The notes under the pieces were generated by a model that made no database searches, was not told the origin of the DNA, and saw only the letters and a program-made list of their open reading frames with translations. DNA of 64,000 bases from Thalassospira profundimaris (GTDB lineage Bacteria; Pseudomonadota; Alphaproteobacteria; Rhodospirillales; Thalassospiraceae), in assembly GCF_003326755.1 (NCBI RefSeq), contig NZ_JPWH01000013.1:62001-126000 (forward strand), in the 5' to 3' direction. A program made the translations under genes and the position numbers. Below, piece by piece: positions 8,109-16,874 of the stretch. Position 1 is the first letter of the stretch; each line of letters opens with the position of its first letter.

Positions 8109-10976
8109 TCAGACCTCGTTTCGCTGTGGCGACGTCAGGGGACGCGCCGTCGATGGATCATGGTCCATCGGTTCCGTATTGATGTCGCTATGTTCGGCCA
8201 TGCGTTCCACCTGCGAGAGTTTGGCAAGGGCCAGCATCACAGCGCCCACCACCGTCAGGAACACGCCAAGGTCAAAGCCCATCGCACTGGCGAGTTCGAT
8301 ATCGCCAACAAATGGAATATGGAAATGTCCGAACGTGCTGGTCAGGAAGGGATAACCCAAAACCCAGGACGCCATGCCGGTAATCGCCGCCGCAATCACG
8401 CCCAGCGCAATCATCGCATGATAATTGGCGCGCATGCGGTTTTGCGTCCAGCCAAAGCCCGAGGCCATATATTGCATGATCAGGGCGATGGACACGACCA
8501 GACCGGCAATAAAGCCACCACCCGGTTCGTTATGACCACGCAGGAAGATGTAAACACCCACCATCAGGGACAGCGGCAGCATCACGCGTGTTGCAATCAC
8601 CATCATCAACGGGTGGCGTTCGGCAGATTCCCGGTGTTCCTTCACCCAGTTCGCCAGCCTTTCGGCGGCTTTGCCGCTGGCAACACTTTCGATCAGGGCG
8701 AAAATCGTCAGCGCGGCAATACCCAGCACCGTAATTTCGCCAAAGGTATCGTAACCACGGAAATCAACCAGAATAACGTTCACAACGTTATGCCCACCGC
8801 CCTGCAATACCGAATTTTGCAGGTAATAATCGGCAATCGTCGTGCCATCGCGGGTCATGACCGCCCAAACAGCACCGCCCATGCCCAGGCCCGCCACTGC
8901 CGCAATCAGCAAATCGCGGAAACGGCGGCCCGATGTGCTTTCCTTCGGGGTTTCCTTCGGCAGGATGTTGAGCGCCAGCAACATCAGGATCACGGTGACA
9001 ACTTCAACCGAAATCTGTGTCAGGGCCAGGTCCGGGGCCGAAAGGTAAATAAAGCCCAGCGAAACAATCAGGCCAATCACGCCGACAAACAGCAAAACCA
9101 GCAAACGGTTATAATGCAAAATCAGCGTTGCCGCACAGGTCAGCATCAAAAGTGCCCAGCCAATGACCACCGGCACACTGACCGGCAGCAATTCGCGCGT
9201 GCCCGGCATAAAGCCGTCATGGGTGAAGAACCCGGTAAAGCCAATCGCAACCGCCGCCAACAGCATAAATGCCAGATAAAACTGCAGTGATCCGCTATGG
9301 AACAGGTCGGTAACACCGCGTGCAACCCCCACCAGTTTCTGGATAAAGCAGTCAAACATGGCCTTGGCTTCGGGCCGTGACAGGTTTTTGGTCGCATTCA
9401 TCAGGCCGCCATGCCGCCACAGCAATAACAGGCCGCCAGCAAGCGCAATCGCGCTTAACATCAGCGGGGTGTTAAAGCCATGCCACAGGGCAAGATGGAA
9501 TTCCGGCAATTCACCGCCAATGACCGCGCGCGATGTCACATCCACCAGCGGCCCGGCAACCGCCGCCGGGAACAGGCCAATCAGCACCACCAGCACGGTT
9601 AACAGCGCAGGCGGGCCCCACAGACCAAATCCCGGGTCATGCGGATGATGGGGATATTCCTTCTGTTTCGGGCCAAAAAACACATGCACGATAAACCGGA
9701 AGGAATAGGCCACCGAAAACAGCGCACCAACCGTAACCAGCACCGGGAAAACCCAATCCTGCCCCAGCCACGCGGTATGCAGCGACTGATCCAGCATCAT
9801 TTCCTTGGACAGGAAGCCGTTAAAGGGCGGGGTACCGCCCATTGATGCGGCGGCGATAATGCCAATGGTGGCGGCAATCGGCATCAGGCTGGCAAGCCCG
9901 CCCAGGCGGCGAATGCTGCGCGTGCCCGCCTCATGGTCAATAATGCCCGCCGTCATAAACAGGGCCGCCTTGAAGGTGGCATGGTTGATGATGTGAAACA
10001 CACCGGCCACAGCCGCCAAAGGCGTGCCAAAGCCAAACAGCATGGTAACAAGGCCCAGATGGCTGACCGTCGAATAGGCCAAAAGCCCCTTGAGGTCATC
10101 CTTGAACATCGCAATCCAGGCCCCCATCACCATCGTGATCAGGCCCGATGTGGCGACGATATAAAACCATTCATCCGTACCCGACAGCACCGGCCACAAA
10201 CGCGCCATCAAAAACAGCCCCGCCTTGACCATCGTGGCAGAATGCAGATAGGCCGAAACCGGCGTCGGGGCTGCCATTGCATGGGGCAACCAGAAATGGA
10301 ACGGAAACTGTGCCGATTTGGTCAGACAGCCCAGCAGGATCAACACCGTTGCCAGGGCATAAAGCGGCGATGATTTGATCAGATCGCCATTCTGCAAAAT
10401 CACGCTGATGTCATAAGAACCCACGACATGGCCCAGTATCAGCATCCCGGCAATCATCGAAAGCCCGCCGGCCCCGGTGACGGTCAGCGCCATCCGCGCG
10501 CCCTGTCGCCCTTCGGGCAGGTGTTTCCAGTAACCAATCAAAAGGAACGAGCTAAGCGAGGTCAGTTCCCAGAAAATCAGCAACAGCAGGATATTGTCGG
10601 ATGTGACAATACCGACCATTGCGCCCTGGAATAACAGCAGGAACACATAGAACCGCCCCATCGGGTCATTCTTGGACAGATAAAACCGGGCATAAATGAT
10701 AATCAGCAGCCCGATTCCCAAAATCAGGGTGGCAAACAGCAGCCCCAACCCGTCCAGGAAGAAATTCACATTCAGCCCCAGCGCAGGCAGCCATTCATAA
10801 CGAACGTGTATAACCTCGCCCGCCATCACGGCCGGTGCCAGTGACGCCAGCAAAATCAGTGCCGTCAGCGTAACCGCACCCGTCGCGGTTGCACAGGTGT
10901 TGCGCCCGGCCCTTATCAGGATTGCTGGCAGCAACGCACCAAGAAAGGGGAGCAAAACAATGAGGGTAAGACTCAT
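8109..10976 (-). CDS. mnhA: Fused Mrp/Mnh antiporter subunit A-B
   Basis: First gene of the operon, 955 residues. Residues 1 to about 500 form the NuoL-like antiporter module: the ion-path Glu is at 137 (LLIFWELTSLSSFLL) and the conserved Lys at 220, followed by FPFHFWLPHAMAAPTPVSAYLHSATMVKAG-type sequence (20-residue pieces match MrpA). Residues about 560-780 are the MrpA C-terminal NuoJ-like part, and from about 788 to the end the sequence is MrpB (RGHNEPGGGFIAGLV). This A-B fusion defines group-2 Mrp operons, so the absence of a separate mnhB is expected. The complex exports Na+ in exchange for protons and supports pH and salt homeostasis. The long antisense frames here are shadows. Confidence 0.95.
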   Translation of the reverse strand: MSLTLIVLLPFLGALLPAILIRAGRNTCATATGAVTLTALILLASLAPAVMAGEVIHVRYEWLPALGLNVNFFLDGLGLLFATLILGIGLLIIIYARFYLSKNDPMGRFYVFLLLFQGAMVGIVTSDNILLLLIFWELTSLSSFLLIGYWKHLPEGRQGARMALTVTGAGGLSMIAGMLILGHVVGSYDISVILQNGDLIKSSPLYALATVLILLGCLTKSAQFPFHFWLPHAMAAPTPVSAYLHSATMVKAGLFLMARLWPVLSGTDEWFYIVATSGLITMVMGAWIAMFKDDLKGLLAYSTVSHLGLVTMLFGFGTPLAAVAGVFHIINHATFKAALFMTAGIIDHEAGTRSIRRLGGLASLMPIAATIGIIAAASMGGTPPFNGFLSKEMMLDQSLHTAWLGQDWVFPVLVTVGALFSVAYSFRFIVHVFFGPKQKEYPHHPHDPGFGLWGPPALLTVLVVLIGLFPAAVAGPLVDVTSRAVIGGELPEFHLALWHGFNTPLMLSAIALAGGLLLLWRHGGLMNATKNLSRPEAKAMFDCFIQKLVGVARGVTDLFHSGSLQFYLAFMLLAAVAIGFTGFFTHDGFMPGTRELLPVSVPVVIGWALLMLTCAATLILHYNRLLVLLFVGVIGLIVSLGFIYLSAPDLALTQISVEVVTVILMLLALNILPKETPKESTSGRRFRDLLIAAVAGLGMGGAVWAVMTRDGTTIADYYLQNSVLQGGGHNVVNVILVDFRGYDTFGEITVLGIAALTIFALIESVASGKAAERLANWVKEHRESAERHPLMMVIATRVMLPLSLMVGVYIFLRGHNEPGGGFIAGLVVSIALIMQYMASGFGWTQNRMRANYHAMIALGVIAAAITGMASWVLGYPFLTSTFGHFHIPFVGDIELASAMGFDLGVFLTVVGAVMLALAKLSQVERMAEHSDINTEPMDHDPSTARPLTSPQRNEV

Positions 10977-11208
10977 GAAAGACCCTTGTTTTTAGGAGAA
11001 TGACGCAACGCCCCGACGCGCGCGGCAAGAAAATTCTGGCAGAACCTAATATTTGTGCGAAATGTGGTCAAGAAAACCCCACACGCTTTACTTTTCTTGC
11101 TTAGGGCGCAGACCCGGAGGGGTCAAGTGAACCTGATCACCCAAGAAAAAGCGATGTTTTTGCCGTTCTGGCAATAAGTTTTTCTGATTTTTCCATATAA
11201 AAGAAAGA

Positions 11209-12408
11209 CTAACGCCGTCCGCGGGCCAGTTTTCGCGCATCGGGCATCGCCCGCAGGCGCGCCATTGCCATTACCCCCATCACAGGGCCAACCGCCAGCA
11301 TGGCAAAGGATACCCACCAGCCAAAGGCATCGGCGACCACAGGCACCAGATGGATCGAGACCAGGGCAATGAAAAAACCCACCGCATTTTGCAGCGTCAG
11401 CGCGGTGCCCACATGGTCCGGTTCGGCCAGTTCAATCACGCAGGACGAAAACTGGGCGGAATCCGCAATCACGGAAATCCCCCAGATCAGGCAAACAATC
11501 ACCAGTACCGGCAGGGGCGCCGCCGCCAGTGCGCCTGTGAACAGGGCGCACAGGCCGCTTATGCTCATGGCGGAAATGGTAATGGTGGTACGTCCCCAAC
11601 AGTCCGCCCATATCCCGCCCAGCAAACTTCCCAGCGCACCAATGCCAATAATGGCAAAGGTGGTTAAGGCCGCCCACAGCGACGCATCATCAACGCCCCG
11701 TGCCTGATAAGTGCGAAACAGAAACAGCCCCGTCCAGCCCCACATGGCATAAAGTTCCCACATATGGCCGAAATAACCATAACCGGCATGGCGCAACGCC
11801 TTATTGGCAATGATATGCCGAACCGCGCCCGGATCAAACCGGGGGGACCGGCCAACAGCCCCGCCCAGTTTGACAAACAACACCCCCAGGGCCGCCAGCC
11901 AGGCCGATCCGCTTGCTGCGACCATCACCAGCCGCCAGTCCAGCGGTAGGGCGACCGAAAATAAATGTGGCAAAGCCGAACCCAGCGTAAGCGCCCCCAC
12001 CAGCAAACCGACCAGAAAGCCGGTATCGCCCCGTGCCCAGGTCGCCACCATTTTCATGCCAATCGGGTAAATGCCCGCCATGCAAATGCCGGTTAACAAC
12101 CGCAGGAACATAACCGCGATGCCATCCACCGGCACCGCCAAAATCAGGATATTGGCACCCCCCGCCACCAGCGCGGACAGGGCAAAAAAGCGCCTGGGAT
12201 CCAGCCGGTCGGCCAGACCCAAAAAGGCGCTGGCAAGCGTGCCCAAAATAAAACCCATCACCACCGAACTGGTAAAAAGCGAGGATTGCACGGCCCCCAA
12301 ATGGAATTCCGCCCGCAATTGCGGCAACACCGCCGTTGCCGAAAACCACAGCGACAATGCCAGCAACTGGCACACCGTGATCAGGCTGACGTCAAAGACT
12401 TTTTTCAT
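11209..12408 (-). CDS. MFS transporter
   Basis: A 399-residue protein with about 12 predicted membrane helices. It contains the loop 2-3 pattern GLADRLDPRRFF (a weak form of MFS motif A, GxLaDrxGrrr) and a second-half equivalent GGIWADCWGRTT. It resembles uncharacterised CynX/NarK-like alphaproteobacterial permeases, and no substrate can be read from the sequence. The frame runs upstream to 12525, but hydrophobic similarity begins at MKKVFDVSLITVCQLLALSL, so ATG 12408 is used. It is transcribed away from the novel cassette, sharing a 197-bp divergent promoter region with it; co-function is possible but unproven. Confidence 0.85.
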   Translation of the reverse strand: MKKVFDVSLITVCQLLALSLWFSATAVLPQLRAEFHLGAVQSSLFTSSVVMGFILGTLASAFLGLADRLDPRRFFALSALVAGGANILILAVPVDGIAVMFLRLLTGICMAGIYPIGMKMVATWARGDTGFLVGLLVGALTLGSALPHLFSVALPLDWRLVMVAASGSAWLAALGVLFVKLGGAVGRSPRFDPGAVRHIIANKALRHAGYGYFGHMWELYAMWGWTGLFLFRTYQARGVDDASLWAALTTFAIIGIGALGSLLGGIWADCWGRTTITISAMSISGLCALFTGALAAAPLPVLVIVCLIWGISVIADSAQFSSCVIELAEPDHVGTALTLQNAVGFFIALVSIHLVPVVADAFGWWVSFAMLAVGPVMGVMAMARLRAMPDARKLARGRR

Positions 12409-12605
12409 GTCCACAACAGGTTGCCCATGCTGCCCCCATTTGTTGTCCAAACCTCCCGGCACGCCCGCCACGCCGGAAAGCCCCCAAAATCGTGATGTTA
12501 CATAATTTCTGAAAATCAGGTTCACGACAATCGGTTGCCAGCGTCAAAAAACCACTCGACTTAACAGTCTTCCTGCCAATCAGCAAAACTATCAGGAACT
12601 CTCTC

Positions 12606-13835
12606 ATGACGTCGAAACCCCAACTCAAAATTACAACATCACCGCTAACGGCTGATGGATTTCCCTATAATTACAACACGGTTTACAAAGACATCATTGA
12701 TAATGCGGTGTCCGGCGGTGAAGGCACGCAATACTATTTGCAACATGTTGGAAAATTTGCCGATTTTGCCTCCTATTTACAAAAAAAGGGCGATGCGGCC
12801 TATCACTATGAAGATGGCCCGAACGGATCAAAACAGACGACGGCGACCGACGGGCAAACCACCTTGCGCATCAATCTTCAACTCGCCGGGCCGAACGACA
12901 CGCCATTATATGCCGCCGCCCACGACACCATGCCGCCACCGGCACACGGTCTTGCCACCATTCAGCTTCAACTTCCCGCGCCGGAATCAATTAACAAAAT
13001 CATCAATTTGGCCGTCGGCCTTGCCGAACTGCCGCCAGGCATTGCAGCAGGCAAAGCCCTGATCGACGCATTGTTCAAGCCGATCCTCAAAAAACTGGCA
13101 AACATGTTTCAAAAATGCCTGGATAACTGGGCAGACATGGAACTGGACGGCGATCTGGATGCCGCAGGTGACGCAATCAGCGATGCAGCCGCCGACGCCG
13201 CAGACAGTGTTGGCGAAGATGCCGCCGAAATTGTTGTGGAAGACGTCGCAGCCGATGCCCTGATTGATCTTTCAGCGGTGGCCCCGCCACTTGCCATTCT
13301 GGGCGCGGTCATTGCCATTCCCTTTATCGTCGGTGCCCTTGAAAAGAAATTCATCCTGCATTTTGAAGTCGATAACTTCACGGATTATGACGTTGTCTGG
13401 AAGGTGGAATATGTCGATGAAGGCTCCATGACCTCCCAGCCCAAAGAAACCACCATTCCCAAGCTGGGCAAAGCCACGGACATTTGGGGCGATGAAACAA
13501 CAGTCAGTGTCGCCTACCAGGCCAATTACAGCTCGATGAATAAAAGCGGCTTTACCGGAATTGGCCTGGTGCTGCATCTCACTCCCCAAAATGCAGGCCC
13601 GGAAACCGATATTGCCGCCGTCATTTCCATCCCCTGGATTGCAGACAATGTCCTGTGGCTTGGCGATGTGCCTGCCAAACCGGACTGGCAACAGATTTAC
13701 GATAATGCCGCGCGCCGCGACGCCAAAATCACGGTCGAACATACCAATCTGAAATTCTACACACGACTGGCGATCAATGCCCTGTCGGGCAATCATGACG
13801 AATATTACTGCGTCATTCGTCTTGAAGCATTGTGA
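12606..13835 (+). CDS. Uncharacterised protein, first paralogue of a novel three-member family
   Basis: 409 residues; I do not recognise the family. There is no signal peptide. Visible regions: an N-terminal segment (about 13-60) with PLTADGFP and a Gly-Gly turn, shared with the next two genes; an amphipathic region (128-170) with LAELPPGIAAG and FKPILKKL; an acidic, Ala-rich linker (178-218); a strongly hydrophobic helix (about 222-246); and a beta-rich C-terminal domain (248-409) with TDIWGDETTVSVAYQA (291-306) and the shared VISIPWIADNVLW (339-351). Hydrophobic helix plus beta-domain without a secretion signal is reminiscent of pore-forming or membrane-binding proteins, but that is only inference. 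AGGAA lies 8 nt before the ATG. It is 13 bp from the next gene, so they are probably co-transcribed. Confidence 0.8.
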   Translation: MTSKPQLKITTSPLTADGFPYNYNTVYKDIIDNAVSGGEGTQYYLQHVGKFADFASYLQKKGDAAYHYEDGPNGSKQTTATDGQTTLRINLQLAGPNDTPLYAAAHDTMPPPAHGLATIQLQLPAPESINKIINLAVGLAELPPGIAAGKALIDALFKPILKKLANMFQKCLDNWADMELDGDLDAAGDAISDAAADAADSVGEDAAEIVVEDVAADALIDLSAVAPPLAILGAVIAIPFIVGALEKKFILHFEVDNFTDYDVVWKVEYVDEGSMTSQPKETTIPKLGKATDIWGDETTVSVAYQANYSSMNKSGFTGIGLVLHLTPQNAGPETDIAAVISIPWIADNVLWLGDVPAKPDWQQIYDNAARRDAKITVEHTNLKFYTRLAINALSGNHDEYYCVIRLEAL

Positions 13836-13848
13836 GGCGGAAATTCCC

Positions 13849-15036
13849 ATGACACAGCAAGTTAGCAGCGACACACTTCAGGTGCGCTATGCCCCGATTA
13901 CAAACGGGTTTCCCATTCTGGAAACCGAACAGCTTTCCACCACCCTGAATGCCGCCCTTCAGGGCGGTGAACCCACAAAAGACTTCTTTTCCCAACTGAA
14001 CCAGACCGCCATTTTCTGGCAGGACATCGCCGCGGGGACTCTCTCCTTTGTCGATGGACACGATAGCGCCGGTCAGCCGATCGTCATGGCGTCAAGCGGC
14101 AACATCAACATGCGGATTTTGGCCGAATGGTCCGGTCGTCCATTCACGCCTGATACGCCGATCGGCACCATTTTTGTTGAACTTGGCAATACTGAAACCA
14201 AAGTTCAGCAACTATTGGCCGCAAGTATCATGCTAGACAGTCAGCCGCCCGCAGGCACGATAGACGAGCCGTTTTTCAATTCGCTTCGTCCGACCCTGTA
14301 TGCAGGGTTTGCTGATTTGTTGAAAGGCATTGCCGGTCAGCTTGCCAGCATGGCGTCAACCGAAGATCCCTCGATTGATCCGCAAACGGCCATTGTCAGC
14401 ATCATTACCACGGCATCACAAAAAACCATCAGTGCGCTGGGTTCCCTGGCAAGCTGGGGACTTAAAAAGGTTCTCGCAGATTTTAACGAAATGGCCTTCA
14501 GTCTCGGGGTTGTTGCCCCCTTGATGGCGGTCCCCCTGGTTTTTGAATATTTGTCCCATCCGATGTTTTTATCCGTGATGGTCATCAATAAAAGCAACAG
14601 AACCATTGATCTGACACCACTTGACCAGATCCATGGCAAGGCTTCGGTGAACTGGCCTGCATCCAGTTTGCCCGTCCCGGCAGAGGTCCCTGGTAATGCC
14701 AGTGGCACCCTGACGGGCACCCTTCTGCAAACGGCACTGTCCCAATATATCAACAGCAACACCTATGGGGCGATCGGCCTCGTCCTTTCCTGCACAGGCA
14801 CGGCAGAATCCCCCATTCGCGACGTTATCTCCGTGCCCTGGTCGGGTGACAATACCATTTGGGCCGGCGCGTCCAATGAAGATGCGGCAACAATCTGGGA
14901 GAGTCACAGCGGGTCCCCGCATCAACTGACATACCATACCGATGCCCAAAACCTGCAAATAGATATGGCAATCAGTGCGCTAAACGGCACCACGGATGAC
15001 AGGTACTGGTATGGCGTTCTGATCGTCATTTCCTGA
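13849..15036 (+). CDS. Uncharacterised protein, second (divergent) paralogue of the novel family
   Basis: 395 residues, homologous to its neighbours by eye. It shares YAPITNGFP (15-22), the FFSQLNQTAIFW block (46-57; third paralogue FYDSMNQTSDFW), GNINM (84-88; third paralogue GNVDM), the hydrophobic helix (about 216-236) and VISVPWSGDNTIWAG (326-340). It differs in lacking the acidic Ala-rich linker, replaced by ITTASQKTISALGSLASWGL, and in lacking the WGDET motif (instead ASGTLTGTLLQTALSQY). The frame extends upstream into the first gene, but ATG 13849 with GAGGCGG before it fits the family start. No signal peptide. Function unknown. Confidence 0.8.
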   Translation: MTQQVSSDTLQVRYAPITNGFPILETEQLSTTLNAALQGGEPTKDFFSQLNQTAIFWQDIAAGTLSFVDGHDSAGQPIVMASSGNINMRILAEWSGRPFTPDTPIGTIFVELGNTETKVQQLLAASIMLDSQPPAGTIDEPFFNSLRPTLYAGFADLLKGIAGQLASMASTEDPSIDPQTAIVSIITTASQKTISALGSLASWGLKKVLADFNEMAFSLGVVAPLMAVPLVFEYLSHPMFLSVMVINKSNRTIDLTPLDQIHGKASVNWPASSLPVPAEVPGNASGTLTGTLLQTALSQYINSNTYGAIGLVLSCTGTAESPIRDVISVPWSGDNTIWAGASNEDAATIWESHSGSPHQLTYHTDAQNLQIDMAISALNGTTDDRYWYGVLIVIS

Positions 15037-15082
15037 CATCCAACTTTTCCACAATCCGATTTTTCATCAACGGAGCATTCTC

Positions 15083-16336
15083 ATGTCTGCGAACGATACC
15101 AATACGGCCAAACTCACCACCAAACCGATTACAAGGGGCGGTTTTCCCAATGTTGTGAACGAAAATTTCAGCAAGGTGATCAACGAAGCCAAGGCCGGTG
15201 GCGATGCCTTGCAGAATTTTTATGACAGCATGAACCAGACATCCGATTTCTGGGGCTGGCTTGCCACCAATGCGCAAAGCCAAGACAACCCCTTTGCACC
15301 AGGCAAAGACAAGGATGGCAACCCCATCATGATGGGGTCCAATGGCAATGTCGATATGCGTTATGGCGCCTTCTATCGCGGCAATACCATGGCTGCCAGC
15401 GCGGATGCTGCGGGTGACAGCGATAACCCGCCGGTTGTTGGCGTGGCGACCATTCAAACGGGCAACACCACCAATGCCCTGTCAAAAACCATGTCCTTTG
15501 CCGTTTCGGTTGCCGGGCTTCCGGCAGGTATTGTACTGTCGCAAAAGCTGTTTGCCGACCTTCTGAAACCGCTTTATGGCAATATGAAAACCTGGCTGAC
15601 GAAAAACGCCGAAACCATTCAGGAAGAATCCAGCGTCGAGGACCCGGCGGTTGACCCCGAGGAAGCCGCCGACGATGCCCTTTCCGATGCCTCGGAAGCT
15701 GCCGAAGAAGTGGGCGGTGAACTGGCAGAAGAAGGTGTTGAATATGCGACCATTGACTGGGCATCGGCGGGTCTGGAAGTGGCCGGTATGGGTGCAATTG
15801 CCGCCTTGCCGCTGATCGTTAGTGCCCTGGGCCATAAAATGATCAACTCGGTCTTGATCATCAATGAAACCGAATATGATTTTGCCTGGGACATCGCCTA
15901 TCAGGATGCCGGCAAGACATCGGTTTCCCCCAAAACAGATAACGGCAAAATCATCCCGCAATTGTCCTACTATACCGACATGTGGGGAGATGAAACCTCG
16001 GTCAAATGTGCTTACGAGGCCTCGTTCCAGTTCATTAATTCCAGCGATCTGGGCTCGATTGGCAATCTGATTACGCTAACGCCCAAAAGTGGCTCTTCCA
16101 CGCCAGCAAACCTTGTCATCTCTATCCCGTGGGACGGGGAAAATACCGTATGGGTCGGTGAAAGCAGCGGCAGCGCGAAAGATACCTACGACGCCAATTC
16201 ACAATCGAACGGCAAGCTCAGCGTCACGCACGATTTTGACTGCTACAGCGTTACGGCGGCCATCAGCAAACTCGATGGCGAAACCAAGGGGCAGTATTTC
16301 TACGGTGTTCTCGTTCACATCACCCCGAAACAGTAA
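15083..16336 (+). CDS. Uncharacterised protein, third paralogue of the novel family
   Basis: 417 residues with the same architecture as the first paralogue: KPITRGGFP (14-22), NQTSDFW (51-57), VAGLPAGIVLSQKLFADLLK (143-162), an acidic Ala-rich linker (183-222), a hydrophobic helix (about 228-249) and a beta-rich C-terminal domain with TDMWGDETSVKCAYEA (298-313), LGSIGNLITLTP and VISIPWDGENTVWVGE (345-360). It ends FYGVLVHIT, matching WYGVLIVIS of the second paralogue. GGAG precedes the ATG. No signal peptide, no enzymatic motif and no MACPF signature is visible. Repeated duplication suggests subunits of a hetero-oligomer or a diversifying effector family; both are hypotheses. Confidence 0.8.
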   Translation: MSANDTNTAKLTTKPITRGGFPNVVNENFSKVINEAKAGGDALQNFYDSMNQTSDFWGWLATNAQSQDNPFAPGKDKDGNPIMMGSNGNVDMRYGAFYRGNTMAASADAAGDSDNPPVVGVATIQTGNTTNALSKTMSFAVSVAGLPAGIVLSQKLFADLLKPLYGNMKTWLTKNAETIQEESSVEDPAVDPEEAADDALSDASEAAEEVGGELAEEGVEYATIDWASAGLEVAGMGAIAALPLIVSALGHKMINSVLIINETEYDFAWDIAYQDAGKTSVSPKTDNGKIIPQLSYYTDMWGDETSVKCAYEASFQFINSSDLGSIGNLITLTPKSGSSTPANLVISIPWDGENTVWVGESSGSAKDTYDANSQSNGKLSVTHDFDCYSVTAAISKLDGETKGQYFYGVLVHITPKQ

Positions 16337-16392
16337 ACCGTTTCGAACCTTCATTCCGTCCCGATTTCAAACAATTCCGCAGGAGAAATCCA

Positions 16393-16791
16393 ATGGGTTA
16401 TGGCGCCTTCATGAAAGTCACGAACAACCGTGACGAAGCGATGAAAACCTACGTCACCGACGTGAACTGCATGTATCAGAATGGCGGTGATGGCAGCCAT
16501 CTTGAATATTTCAATGATCTTACGATCCAGGCAAACAGCAGCTATCCCGCCTCCGGCCACGGGGAATATATCGAGGCCAAGAACAGTGGCAGTTGCTTTT
16601 TTGAATCTGCCAGGTTCAAGATCAAAATTACCAACCCCACAACGGGGGTGAATTTTGGCACCCTCAGTTTCAGTGACAGTTCAGCCGATTGGAACCTCAC
16701 CGACAATACCAACGAGGATTCCATTTACGTCAATATCGACAATTCGGGGGATCAGGCAGTCATTGCCATCACCCTGGCCTCGTCGGGCTGA
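16393..16791 (+). CDS. Small beta-rich protein ending the novel cassette
   Basis: 132 residues, no signal peptide, AGGAG just before the ATG. Alternating hydrophobic/polar strands dominate: FMKVTNNRDEAMKTYVTDV, then NCMYQNGGDGSHLEYFNDL, YIEAKNSGSCFFESARFKI and VIAITLASSG. Two cysteines (residues 28 and 62) could pair if the protein reaches an oxidising compartment. Size and composition recall small beta-sandwich lectin- or aegerolysin-like proteins that partner larger pore formers, but I see no diagnostic motif and do not assign it. It is the last gene before a strong terminator, 56 bp after the third paralogue, so it belongs to the same transcript. Confidence 0.75.
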   Translation: MGYGAFMKVTNNRDEAMKTYVTDVNCMYQNGGDGSHLEYFNDLTIQANSSYPASGHGEYIEAKNSGSCFFESARFKIKITNPTTGVNFGTLSFSDSSADWNLTDNTNEDSIYVNIDNSGDQAVIAITLASSG

Positions 16792-16807
16792 TCTTATCCA
16801 ATCGGAG

Positions 16808-16845
16808 AATGCGGCCCGATTGACCCAAACCGGGCCGCATTTTAA
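16808..16845 (+). terminator. Intrinsic terminator closing the novel cassette
   Basis: An 11-bp perfect stem (AATGCGGCCCG / CGGGCCGCATT) with a 12-nt loop, followed by TTT. It lies 17 bp after the stop of the small beta-rich gene, and the converging metC-like gene ends shortly after. Confidence 0.85.
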
Positions 16846-16874
16846 CCGTGCCTTATGTCAGGCCGCAAACCGGA

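Noticed and set aside
8160-9290. Long plus-strand frame of 376 codons antisense to mnhA
   Set aside because: Composition is His/Gln/Arg-rich and low in hydrophobic residues, as expected from the complement of a membrane protein gene; no start context or family.
10977-11208. Possible terminator TTGCC-GTTC-GGCAA region between Mrp operon and MFS gene
   Set aside because: The stem is only about 5 bp without a convincing T-run in the right orientation.
12606-16791. Cassette considered as MACPF/aegerolysin pore system or Tc-type toxin
   Set aside because: No MACPF signature and no Tc repeats are visible, so the pore idea is kept only as a hypothesis.
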